DNA of 6,361 nucleotides from JASEGV01 sp947085405 (GCA_947085405.1 CAMTWO010000011.1:1-6361), one strand, 5' to 3'; shown: positions 1-5,843, numbered from the stretch's first letter. Notes: a model not told the origin generated them from the letters alone. Numbers and translations are program-made.

Positions 1-1356
1 GAACAAGCCAGTGTTTGTCAGTCGATAGTCGATAAATTATCTGTTGAACATCCTTTTCCAGAATCTTCAAATCTAAAATCTGAAATCTCAAATCCATCCT
101 GCTCAAGCTTCGAAGTAGTTGGCATTACCAACCTTGAAGAGCTTTTCTATAACCGCAAGTTCACCGACTCAAGAAGAATTACAATTGTAAAACAAACTAT
201 CCGAAAAATTTGGAAATTAAGGCGACTTATTACAGCAGTTGTCCTTGTATCTTTACTGTTAATCATTGGTAAAATGTGGTACGGACCGATTGATAAGAAT
301 CCTGTAGTTTATGTTGCTGATGGAGAGATGTTAACGCTAAAAAATAAGTATGGCGAGGTAGTAGATGAAATTAAATTGGGAACAAACACAATAAAGCATT
401 ATACGAATATTATAAAATGGTTCCCAGATAATGACCTTGTTTCGTTTATTGATCTCGATAACGACGGATTTAACGAAGTTGTTTTTGCCCAAATGTTTCA
501 AGATGGTAGTTCAATAGTTTATTGCAAATCTCTTAAATTGAATCAATACTTATGGGAATTTGAATTAAAGAGGAAACTTTCTTTTCCTAGAAAAAGTGAT
601 ATACAAAGTGATTTATTCTTTCCGTTGAAAATAGCTGCCGGCGATTTTGATAATGACGGAAATCCTGAGATAATAATACTTAGTGGGCATAATGGATATT
701 TCCCCTGCATCTTATTCAAATTAGATGCGAAAACCGGAAAAGAGTTAGGCAATTATTTACATATAGGAACCTTGAACACTTTCAAAATTTGCGATATTGA
801 TAATAATGGGATACCTGAGATACTCCTAACCGGAATAAGTAATGCTTTTGATATTGCTGTATTTACAGTATTAGATCCGAGATTAATTTTCGGTCGTTCG
901 CCTTTAACTAAAGACTATGTCGTAGAAGAATATGAACCGGCAGCGGAAAAAGCATATATCGCCATTCCCCGAACAATTGTTGGAAATTACTATTCAAACA
1001 TAAACAGATCTAACAATGGTAAAGGGATTAATATTGATCAACCGAAACACACGATAAGGATTTTTATTACTGACTATGTGCCTCCTCACGAACTTGATCA
1101 CACTGTTGACCTTAGTGCTTTTTTTGGGTTTGATTTAAAGATAAAATCTTTTGGAACTCATGACCTATATGATCTTTTATCTCGAAAACTTTTTAAAGAA
1201 GGTAAAATTTCACAAGAAACAAATATTGAATACTTTGAAGAATTTAAAAAAGAAATCCTCTACTGGGATGGAGATAAGTTTGTGAATTATCCTACTTTGA
1301 ATAAAAGGTATCTCGAAGCGGTGGCGGAGCTTGAGAGGGGAAAAGTCAGTAAGTAG
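1..1356 (+). CDS. Membrane-anchored FG-GAP/VCBS-repeat protein, N-terminus outside window
   Basis: The frame is open from base 1 with no stop until TAG at 1354-1356, so the first ATG at 274 is probably internal and the true start lies to the left. 451 residues are visible. Residues 1-45 form a Ser-rich low-complexity linker. A basic stretch (KIWKLRR) precedes a single hydrophobic segment at about residues 76-90, which predicts an N-in, C-out anchor. The C-terminal part would then be periplasmic or exposed. It carries three Asp-rich calcium-loop-like motifs typical of FG-GAP/VCBS beta-propeller repeats: DLDNDG (about 151), DFDNDG (215) and DIDNNG (265), each followed by a beta strand such as NEVVF or PEIII. 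The last 160 residues are not recognised. The missing cytoplasmic N-terminus could be a regulatory or kinase-like domain, but nothing here shows which. The gene converges on the minus-strand toxin-antitoxin genes. Confidence 0.85.
   Translation, partial: EQASVCQSIVDKLSVEHPFPESSNLKSEISNPSCSSFEVVGITNLEELFYNRKFTDSRRITIVKQTIRKIWKLRRLITAVVLVSLLLIIGKMWYGPIDKNPVVYVADGEMLTLKNKYGEVVDEIKLGTNTIKHYTNIIKWFPDNDLVSFIDLDNDGFNEVVFAQMFQDGSSIVYCKSLKLNQYLWEFELKRKLSFPRKSDIQSDLFFPLKIAAGDFDNDGNPEIIILSGHNGYFPCILFKLDAKTGKELGNYLHIGTLNTFKICDIDNNGIPEILLTGISNAFDIAVFTVLDPRLIFGRSPLTKDYVVEEYEPAAEKAYIAIPRTIVGNYYSNINRSNNGKGINIDQPKHTIRIFITDYVPPHELDHTVDLSAFFGFDLKIKSFGTHDLYDLLSRKLFKEGKISQETNIEYFEEFKKEILYWDGDKFVNYPTLNKRYLEAVAELERGKVSK
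61..96. repeat. Degenerate AATCT-type short tandem repeat inside the coding region
   Basis: The word (A)AATCT/AAATCT recurs about every 7-9 bases here (AATCTTCA, AATCTAAA, ATCTGAA, ATCTCAA), and GTCGATA is tandemly duplicated just upstream at 21-34. It is read in frame as a Ser/Asn/Lys-rich linker (SSNLKSEISNPS) before the membrane anchor. Repeats of this kind usually lie between genes, so their in-frame use is unusual. Confidence 0.5.
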
Positions 1357-1399
1357 TAAAAAACTATTATGGGATAAGAGGTGAGGGGGTAAAATGGCG

Positions 1400-1428
1400 T
1401 TGTAAGTCGATTTTGTAAATCGACAAAA
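1400..1428. repeat. Palindromic repeat, copy A (short loop)
   Basis: TTGTAAGTCGATTT at 1400-1413 is followed by TGT and AAATCGACAAAA. GTCGATTT (1406-1413) pairs perfectly with AAATCGAC (1417-1424), giving an 8-bp stem with a 3-base loop. The same left flank, stem and right flank recur at 1526-1576, so this is one member of a repeat pair. There is no T-run after it on either strand, so it is a weak terminator candidate. Confidence 0.65.
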
Positions 1429-1525
1429 GTGAAATGTTAGCCAACGGAAGAAACTGGAAAAATGAGGTGTGTAGTACTATTTTTTCCCTATAAGTGAATA
1501 ATGATTGAAGAATTACGAATTAACA

Positions 1526-1576
1526 TTGTAAGTCGATTTGCCCCGTCTGCGACGAGGGCAAGCTAAATCGACGAAA
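1526..1576. repeat. Palindromic repeat, copy B (GC-rich inner hairpin)
   Basis: This copy has the same TTGTAAGTCGATTT left arm (1526-1539) and AAATCGAC right arm (1565-1572) as copy A. The 3-base loop is replaced by 25 bases containing a second hairpin: GCCC (1540-1543) with GGGC (1556-1559) and CGTC (1544-1547) with GACG (1551-1554) around TGC. A1555 is bulged and AAGCT (1560-1564) is unpaired. The long, interrupted stem is reminiscent of REP-like elements. It sits downstream of the minus-strand operon and might protect or end its mRNA; this is inference. Confidence 0.65.
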
Positions 1577-1634
1577 TGCCGAATAACAAAAATAGAACAC
1601 GGAGTTTGCGAAGTGATTGTGGGCATTTTACCAA

Positions 1635-1877
1635 TTAAGCTACCTGATATGATTTTCCTAAAGGCATTAATCCCGAAGTATCGTGGTGCTCAAGTTTTTT
1701 CCGAATTTCCTCAAATTTTCGCACAGTCTCAATGGGGTACAATCGTTCACCACAATGCAAACATACTTCGGCTTCTACTTTAATGATCGCAGTATCATTA
1801 CCTCCGTGTAAAAGTTTTTCCACGTTTTTTTTAGTCATTTCGCCGCCACAAATCGGGCATTTATCAAATACTTGCAT
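1635..1877 (-). CDS. YgiT-type zinc-finger protein (MqsA N-domain-like), likely antitoxin
   Basis: An 80-residue protein with two CxxC pairs, Cys7-Cys10 (CPICGG) and Cys39-Cys42 (CLHCGE), which should bind one zinc ion as in the N-terminal domain of MqsA/YgiT antitoxins. The C-terminus GLMPLGKSYQVA fits the usual end of stand-alone YgiT-type zinc-finger proteins. It lacks the helix-turn-helix DNA-binding domain that full-length MqsA (131 residues in E. coli) carries, so its role in autoregulation is unclear. It starts 2 bp after the stop of the upstream DUF4258-type gene, and its Shine-Dalgarno AAGGAA (1887-1892, 9 bases before ATG) lies inside the end of that gene, which implies co-transcription. 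The order toxin then antitoxin matches mqsRA. The family call is strong; the antitoxin function is inferred from the pairing. Confidence 0.85.
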   Translation of the reverse strand: MQVFDKCPICGGEMTKKNVEKLLHGGNDTAIIKVEAEVCLHCGERLYPIETVRKFEEIRKKLEHHDTSGLMPLGKSYQVA

Positions 1878-1879
1878 TG

Positions 1880-2212
1880 TTATTTTTTCCTTACTTTAAA
1901 GTTTTGCCATAAGTTTGAATCAGGGCGATAAGCGGTAATTAATACTGCCCAAGAATTCTTTTTATTAAAACCCCACACAGAATGAATTGGTTCACTTTGT
2001 AAACTCATTCCAAATATCAAACAACTTGGAAAGGGTTTATCGCCAGGATAATTTTCTATAATTTCTCCATTTATTACAGAAGAAAAAATATCGTCTAAAG
2101 TGAGAAAATCATTTTGCATCTCTTCGTCTGCATGATCAGATATACGGACCCGGGCGTTTTTAATTGAATCAATTATCTCTGTTATGTTTAATTCGCTATT
2201 CGATCTTTTCAT
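1880..2212 (-). CDS. DUF4258-type protein, putative toxin partner of the YgiT-like protein
   Basis: A 110-residue protein. The core begins near residue 22 with RVRISDHADEEM, followed by an acidic helix (LTLDDIFSSVINGEIIENYPGDKP), then strands around CLIFG, HSVWGF and AVLITAYRPDSNLW. This matches the DUF4258 family: an N-terminal Ser-x-His region, the EIIENYP segment and a C-terminal ITAYRPD strand. DUF4258 proteins are often encoded directly before YgiT-type zinc-finger proteins and are thought to resemble RelE/MqsR toxins; activity on RNA is not shown here. The ATG at 2212 gives a normal N-terminal helix. No good Shine-Dalgarno precedes it, and a promoter-like sequence lies only 13 bases upstream, so translation may use a very short leader. 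It is the first gene of a two-gene operon. Confidence 0.8.
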   Translation of the reverse strand: MKRSNSELNITEIIDSIKNARVRISDHADEEMQNDFLTLDDIFSSVINGEIIENYPGDKPFPSCLIFGMSLQSEPIHSVWGFNKKNSWAVLITAYRPDSNLWQNFKVRKK

Positions 2213-2225
2213 CGGGTTTCAATTT

Positions 2226-2254
2226 AATATATCAAATCAAATCATCATAATCAA
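2226..2254 (-). promoter_or_regulatory. Possible promoter of the DUF4258/YgiT operon
   Basis: On the minus strand, TTGATT (2254-2249), a 17-base spacer and TATATT (2231-2226) resemble sigma-70 type boxes. The -10 box ends 13 bases before the ATG, so the leader would be only about 7 bases. The spacer contains repeated TTTGAT and ATGATG words that could serve as an operator. AT-rich DNA yields such matches by chance, so this is tentative. Confidence 0.35.
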
Positions 2255-2358
2255 AACCTAAAATGAAATTTACTACTTTCGGATGCCGCAAAAGACCTAT
2301 CGAAATCAACTCTATTGTGTGTGATAAAAATTCTTTTCAATGAGATAAATTGGTTCAT
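2251..2358 (-). pseudogene. Possible remnant of a PIN-like (DUF5615-type) toxin gene
   Basis: A 35-codon minus-strand frame (ATG at 2358, stop at 2251) encodes LKRIFITHNRVDFDRSF near its start. The string THNRVDF preceded by a hydrophobic strand is typical of the middle of DUF5615/PIN-like proteins, which read roughly R-I-L-x-T-H-N-x-x-D-F. The expected N-terminal Asp motif and the helical C-terminus are absent, and upstream of the ATG the frame has several stops. The match rests on about 14 residues read by eye, so chance cannot be excluded. Were it real, it would be a decayed fragment that happens to overlap the promoter region of the DUF4258 operon. Confidence 0.3.
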
Positions 2359-2452
2359 TAGTTTTTGGTTTTATCAAATAATACAAAGTTATTGATGAAA
2401 AAGCAAAACGAAAATAGAACTAAATATATTTTGAAACTCTGCGAATAGCGAA

Positions 2453-2514
2453 TTACGAAGTATGTTTGAGCAACGAATCACGCTATCCTTATACCATTCG
2501 TCATAGCTTCGTAA
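2453..2514. repeat. Nested imperfect palindrome
   Basis: The outer arms TTACGAAGTATG (2453-2464) and CATAGCTTCGTAA (2502-2514) pair over 12 bp with one bulged G. Inner arms ACGAAT (2473-2478) and ATTCGT (2496-2501) continue the stem directly on the right side after an 8-base bulge on the left, with a 17-base terminal loop. The total span is 62 bases. It lies in a gene-poor gap and has no T-run, so a terminator role is unlikely. Function unknown. Confidence 0.55.
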
Positions 2515-2600
2515 GGAATCAGATTTTGCTTATTAAAATCTTTCGGGTTGTATGCAAGCGGAGAAATGCGGAGGTAAATTTTGTAACGTATTATTCTAAA

Positions 2601-2807
2601 TCAAAAAGTTTTTTTATAGTCATACACTGCGTCCTCTTCGTTGTCCCATATTTTTTTGAATGGTATAGTTGATATGGATTGAGCCGATTTTGCAAAGTTA
2701 TCCTTATCGTTCTTACTTTCTAAAAACGTGATAAAATCGTAAACCTCATTAGCAAGCTTATCCGGTAATTTATCAACTTCTTTTTTTATTAATTCTTTGA
2801 CTGTCAT
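2601..2807 (-). CDS. DUF2281/VapB-type antitoxin-like small protein (orphan)
   Basis: A 68-residue protein. Residues 1-31 (MTVKELIKKEVDKLPDKLAN, then EVYDFITFLES) form the helix-turn-helix-like pattern of DUF2281/VapB-type antitoxins. A disordered middle leads to an acidic tail, IWDNEEDAVYDY (about 53-64), typical of the toxin-binding end of such antitoxins. In related loci a MazF-like or PIN toxin follows at once; here none is seen downstream on the minus strand, so it looks orphaned. The last codons run through a 7-A tract; one base fewer would give the ending KKLFDLE, so a small frameshift or read error at the end is possible. Start support: AGGAAA (2815-2820), with GGA 9 bases before the ATG. 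Confidence 0.75.
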   Translation of the reverse strand: MTVKELIKKEVDKLPDKLANEVYDFITFLESKNDKDNFAKSAQSISTIPFKKIWDNEEDAVYDYKKTF

Positions 2808-2823
2808 TTATCAATTTCCTTTT

Positions 2824-2851
2824 TTTATAAATTTACTATATTCGATAACAA
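2824..2851 (-). promoter_or_regulatory. Possible promoter of the orphan antitoxin gene
   Basis: On the minus strand, TTGTTA (2851-2846), a 16-base spacer and TATAAA (2829-2824) resemble sigma-70 boxes, 16 bases before the ATG. The predicted start of transcription falls close to the AGGAAA ribosome-binding site, which makes the leader very short. Tentative because the region is AT-rich. Confidence 0.35.
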
Positions 2852-2949
2852 TTTCAAAACCACTTTTTTCTTATACGCATTCACCACTTCTCACTACTTA
2901 CTACCTACCAACCTTTGTTTCCTCACACTACACCATTGCTCACCGCTCA

Positions 2950-3067
2950 CGGCTCTTCGCTCGAAGTACATCCTGAGCGTAGTCCCGAGTGAGCGCCTAT
3001 GGCGCCATGGTGCTCTGCACCACTTATCCCGTTTTATGGCATTTACGAGGGACGAAGTCGAAGGACT
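2950..3067. repeat. GC-rich composite repeat with two tight hairpins
   Basis: Bases 2941-3060 contain 69 G/C of 120, against AT-rich surroundings. CATCCTGAGCGTAGTC (2969-2984) and CGAAGTCGAAGGA (3053-3065) look like the two halves of a CCTGAGCGAAGTCGAAGGA-type dispersed repeat, separated by about 68 bases. Between them sit two back-to-back hairpins with 3-base loops: GCGCC-TAT-GGCGC (2993-3005) and TGGTGC-TCT-GCACCA (3008-3022). No coding frame is evident. It could be an interrupted repeat copy or two decayed copies side by side. Confidence 0.5.
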
Positions 3068-3222
3068 AACTACAAACCCTTCCTTTTCTCAGAATCTACC
3101 CCATTAAAACCGTTCAATTTCGCCACATTTTAATTTATTCTTAAAATATTTAAAAAAGTTGGGAGAAATTTTCTGCAAGAATGATGAATTGTAACAAGTA
3201 GTATATAAGAAGTAAAAACTAA

Positions 3223-3258
3223 CTCTCATAGTTAAACAGGCAACTGTCAATATGGGAG
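3223..3258 (+). promoter_or_regulatory. Structured 5' leader hairpin with GNRA tetraloop
   Basis: CTCTCATA (3223-3230) pairs with TATGGGAG (3251-3258) with one G-U wobble. After a bulged G3231, TT (3232-3233) pairs with AA (3249-3250); after a small AA/C internal loop, ACAG (3236-3239) pairs with CTGT (3244-3247), closed by GCAA, a GNRA tetraloop. It ends 39 bases before the lipoprotein ATG and is followed by a T-rich tract (3268-3287). No known riboswitch class is recognised. It may stabilise or control the mRNA. Confidence 0.5.
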
Positions 3259-3287
3259 ATAATAAACTTTATTTTTTTTAATTTTTT

Positions 3288-3292
3288 GGAGA
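3288..3292 (+). promoter_or_regulatory. Ribosome-binding site that fixes the lipoprotein start
   Basis: GGAGA lies 5 bases before the ATG at 3298. An in-frame TTG at 3286 would overlap this site and an in-frame ATG at 3292 would touch it, so 3298 is the best start. It also yields a normal lipoprotein signal peptide beginning MKTVFQRF. Confidence 0.7.
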
Positions 3293-3297
3293 TGATT

Positions 3298-5616
3298 ATG
3301 AAAACAGTATTTCAACGCTTTAACATTATTTTAGTAATCCTGATTACTTTATTTTCACTGTCTTGTAAAAAAGACAACAATCCTGTTACTCCACCCATTG
3401 ACCCTATCGTAGTATCACCCGATGTAAAGATATTGAGTGATTCTCTTGAACAAAGGTTAATCACTTTAGGCGTAAACCAAGACACTCTGATTTTTCAAGG
3501 ATTGGTAACAAGCTTGAAACAAAATGATATAATTATATCAGATGTAGGTGTTGGGATATTAAGGCGGATAAAAAGTATCAATCAGGTGGGTAATCAAACG
3601 TTTGTATTTACTGATACTGCTTCAATAGCCGAAGCTCTACCAACGGCAACTTTTTCTGATTCATTTGATATATCGGGTTATATGATTCAGAGTATAGATT
3701 ACAATGTGCCAGGGATCCGTTTTAAAAAAAACACCTCACCAAATGAGTTAAGTTTTACATTCGAAAACGCAGTTTTGTACAAAGTTGGGAGTCAAGAAAT
3801 AACTGCAAGTGGTGGCATTACGATAAAAATGAAACCCAAATTGGAATTTAAAACTAAAGATGGCAAACTAACTAAACTATCGTTCAGTGTTGAACCGACT
3901 GGTATTATCGAACTGAATTTCAATGTTCCTCTTGAAATCCCTGTGATTAAACCAACACCAAAGCTTTTATTTACTATTCGTACTAGTCCTCAAATATTTT
4001 TAATCGGCGGTATACCTGTTGTAATAACGAATGAAATACCAATTTATTGCGGGTTGGAGGGGAATGTAAAAGTTAATCTTTCAACTGGTATAAAAAATAC
4101 AACAAGTTTATTGTTGGGTGTTACATATGAAAATGGACAAATTAGTTGGCAAAAGAAATTTAACAATCAATTTACATTTACGCCACCAACTCTTTCGGGA
4201 GAAGCATCTCTTCAGGTTTTCCTGCAGCCCAAATTAGAAATTAAGTTATACGGAGTAGCGGGACCAAGTATTAACATAAAAGGATATGGTGAAGGTGTCG
4301 GTGAGATATCAGCCAACACTATTACGGGTGTAACTGAACTGAAGGGTACAATTTATGGGGGTATCGAAGCGGGTGTAGGTGTTATTATTAAAATATTTGA
4401 TATTCGCCTCGCATCTTTTGATAGTCCGTCGTTGGTAACATACAGGCTTAAAGTAAAAGAGTGGACGCAAACTTACACAGCACCTACAGTCACCACAACT
4501 TCAATAACGAGCATTACTTCTACATCAGCTTCTGGTGGGGGCAATGTAACCTCACAGGGAAGTTCATCGGTTACGGCTCGTGGCGTGTGCTGGAGTACTT
4601 CGGAGAATCCAACAATAGCTGGCAGTAAAACGGTTGATGGTTCTGGAACGGGTAGCTTTACAAGTTCTATTACTGGTTTGTCTGCTTCAACAATGTATTA
4701 CGTTAGGGCCTATGCAACAAACGGCGCTGGGACAAGCTACGGTAGTCAGGTGAGTTTTACAACATCGACTTCGTCACAATTACTTATTGTTAAAGGAACC
4801 GTTGGGTCCACCAGTCAAAGTATTTATTCAATGAATCCAGATGGAAGCAATATTACTCTCATCCGTTCAAATACAATGACCTCGTCTCACCCTGTTTGGT
4901 CATCAGACAAATCTAAGATTGTATATTCATCTAACAATTCTACAACCAGCAAACGTGAGTTATTCTTGATGAATTCTGATGGTACTAATAATATTCAAAT
5001 CACTAATGATAACCCCCAATATGGAAACAACGCACCTATTTTCCGAAATGCTTCTAAAATCTGGTACGCTAATGCACAAAGCACAGGTTGGACAGAGATA
5101 ACCGAAATCAACTACGATGGGACCGGCAAGATAGCTCTTACAAATTTCTATGCTCAGGGGAAATCGGGCGACTGGGTAAATATCAATTACAATGCTACAA
5201 AGCTTTGTTATTACAAACAAACTTCTTCTTGGTCACCAGATGGAGAAATCTATACTTCTAATATAGACTTTAGTGGTGAGGTTCGCTTAACTAATAATAG
5301 CATGAATGACAATTTCCCTAAGTTCTCGCCATCGGGCAACAAAATAGTTTTCACACGAGAAACTGCTGCTTTATCTGGAATCTCCAACGTCTTTGTTATG
5401 AATTCAGATGGCACAGGGGCGACGCAATTGACCAGTTTCACAACCACAGGTCAAGTTTGTTCAACGCCAATTTGGTCGCCAGATGGACAAAAGATTACCT
5501 ATACGGTCTATGATGGGACGCAAAACGACATCTGGATGATGAATGCAGATGGAACATCGAAGCTTAATATCACCAATACATCTGGTTATAATGAGATTAC
5601 ATCAGATTGGAAATAG
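3298..5616 (+). CDS. Lipoprotein with beta-rich region, FN3-like module and six-repeat PD40/TolB-type propeller
   Basis: A 772-residue protein. The signal peptide has basic K2/R7, a hydrophobic core (8-21) and Cys23 in FSLSC. This is a loose lipobox, with Ser at -3 instead of Leu. CKKDNN after the cleavage site suggests outer-membrane or surface display. Residues about 40-390 are beta-rich; they include NDIIISDVGVGILRRIKSI (76-94), which resembles a recurrent GdII-GfLRKV-type module in extracellular proteins, and a glycine-rich part (YGVAGPSINIKGYGEG). I cannot name this region. Residues 395-489 are an FN3-like Bacteroidota module (ARGVCWSTSENPT, YYVRAYATNGAG). Residues 495-772 contain six WD40-like PD40 repeats with NxDG-type turns at about 513, 559, 605, 655, 702 and 749 and strands such as WSPDGQKI, as in TolB-type propellers; the fourth turn is altered (NIDFSG). 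It likely binds protein or polysaccharide; no catalytic motif was seen. It is transcribed alone, with a leader hairpin before it and a terminator after it. Confidence 0.88.
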   Translation: MKTVFQRFNIILVILITLFSLSCKKDNNPVTPPIDPIVVSPDVKILSDSLEQRLITLGVNQDTLIFQGLVTSLKQNDIIISDVGVGILRRIKSINQVGNQTFVFTDTASIAEALPTATFSDSFDISGYMIQSIDYNVPGIRFKKNTSPNELSFTFENAVLYKVGSQEITASGGITIKMKPKLEFKTKDGKLTKLSFSVEPTGIIELNFNVPLEIPVIKPTPKLLFTIRTSPQIFLIGGIPVVITNEIPIYCGLEGNVKVNLSTGIKNTTSLLLGVTYENGQISWQKKFNNQFTFTPPTLSGEASLQVFLQPKLEIKLYGVAGPSINIKGYGEGVGEISANTITGVTELKGTIYGGIEAGVGVIIKIFDIRLASFDSPSLVTYRLKVKEWTQTYTAPTVTTTSITSITSTSASGGGNVTSQGSSSVTARGVCWSTSENPTIAGSKTVDGSGTGSFTSSITGLSASTMYYVRAYATNGAGTSYGSQVSFTTSTSSQLLIVKGTVGSTSQSIYSMNPDGSNITLIRSNTMTSSHPVWSSDKSKIVYSSNNSTTSKRELFLMNSDGTNNIQITNDNPQYGNNAPIFRNASKIWYANAQSTGWTEITEINYDGTGKIALTNFYAQGKSGDWVNINYNATKLCYYKQTSSWSPDGEIYTSNIDFSGEVRLTNNSMNDNFPKFSPSGNKIVFTRETAALSGISNVFVMNSDGTGATQLTSFTTTGQVCSTPIWSPDGQKITYTVYDGTQNDIWMMNADGTSKLNITNTSGYNEITSDWK

Positions 5617-5707
5617 TCCGGCAAATGCCAGCTAATAGAACCTATATTGAGATGTGTAAGATGCTGCCGTTGAAATAACTGAGCAATATTTTTTTTAGTA
5701 GTTGCAA

Positions 5708-5748
5708 AAAAAAGCCGAGCCCTAAAAAGTTCGGCTTTTTTGTTTTTA
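5708..5748 (+). terminator. Intrinsic terminator after the lipoprotein gene
   Basis: AAAAAAGCCGAGC (5708-5720) pairs with GTTCGGCTTTTTT (5729-5741) around an 8-base loop (CCTAAAAA), with one G-T wobble in the stem. The T-run continues to 5748. The A-run on the left arm means it could also act on the opposite strand. It lies 91 bases after the lipoprotein stop and separates that gene from the downstream toxin-antitoxin pair. Confidence 0.9.
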
Positions 5749-5782
5749 CGAACAGGACACAGAGATAACGCAAAGTTTGGTT

Positions 5783-5811
5783 TTGTAATTTTATCTTTTG
5801 CTTTGTATATT
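5783..5811 (+). promoter_or_regulatory. Likely promoter of the VapB-like antitoxin gene
   Basis: TTGTAA (5783-5788), exactly 17 bases, then TATATT (5806-5811). It also roughly fits the Bacteroidota form TTTG-N20-TAnnTTTG (TTTG 5782-5785, TATATTGA 5806-5813). The start of transcription would fall near 5818, leaving a leader of about 26 bases that includes the AAGGAA ribosome-binding site. The position right after a terminator supports it. Confidence 0.5.
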
Positions 5812-5843
5812 GATAACGTACTTAGACTACTAAGGAATAAATT

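Larger units (their letters stand above)
1357..1634. other. Convergent intergenic region
   Basis: This gap separates two convergent transcription units. I see no credible gene. It holds the two palindromes listed separately and an AT-rich inverted repeat, GGAAAAA (1456-1462) with TTTTTCC (1481-1487). A 7-bp inverted repeat, AAATGCC (1574-1580) with GGCATTT (1622-1628), lies just beyond the end of the minus-strand operon. No hairpin is followed by a clear T-run, so no classical intrinsic terminator is called for either side. Confidence 0.6.
2213..2600. other. Gene-poor region between two minus-strand toxin-antitoxin-type genes
   Basis: About 390 bases with no intact gene. It contains the promoter candidate, a possible PIN-like gene scrap (2251-2358, minus) and a nested palindrome (2453-2514). 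It is where a toxin partner of the antitoxin at 2601-2807 would be expected on the minus strand. I found no MazF-like start (GDIVLVPFPF) and no full PIN domain in any frame by eye. Confidence 0.55.
2808..3297. other. Divergent intergenic region with repeat scraps
   Basis: About 490 bases between the divergent antitoxin and lipoprotein genes, with no credible coding frame. From left to right it holds the antitoxin promoter candidate, a C/T-rich stretch with CTCACTAC/CTTACTACC-like words (about 2881-2950), the GC-rich composite (2950-3067), an AT-rich stretch with no recognised signal (3100-3200), TATATAA at 3202-3208 as a weak -10 candidate, and the leader hairpin (3223-3258). Confidence 0.6.

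Noticed and set aside
1406..1424. Palindrome copy A as a terminator for the FG-GAP protein gene
   Set aside because: The stem is AT-rich and no T-run follows on either strand.
1538..1783. Plus-strand 81-codon reading frame
   Set aside because: It runs antisense through the zinc-finger gene and the palindrome, starts at a TTG without a ribosome-binding site, and has no protein-like pattern.
2466..2672. Plus-strand 68-codon reading frame
   Set aside because: It overlaps the palindrome and the antitoxin gene in antisense; the hydrophobic end is the complement of the antitoxin coding sequence.
3236..3258. Resemblance of ACAGGCAACTGT...TATGGGAG to part of a c-di-GMP (GEMM) riboswitch
   Set aside because: Only a short ACAGG-GCAA-like string matches; the second helix and the tetraloop receptor of that class are not present.
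3286..3297. TTG at 3286 or ATG at 3292 as the lipoprotein start
   Set aside because: Both overlap or touch the GGAGA ribosome-binding site; ATG 3298 has proper spacing and a normal signal peptide.
5750..5775. GGACACAGAGATAACGCAAAG, similar to CACAGAG-type intergenic repeats
   Set aside because: Only one degenerate copy is visible, with weak echoes near 1598 and 2558, so a repeat cannot be supported from this window.
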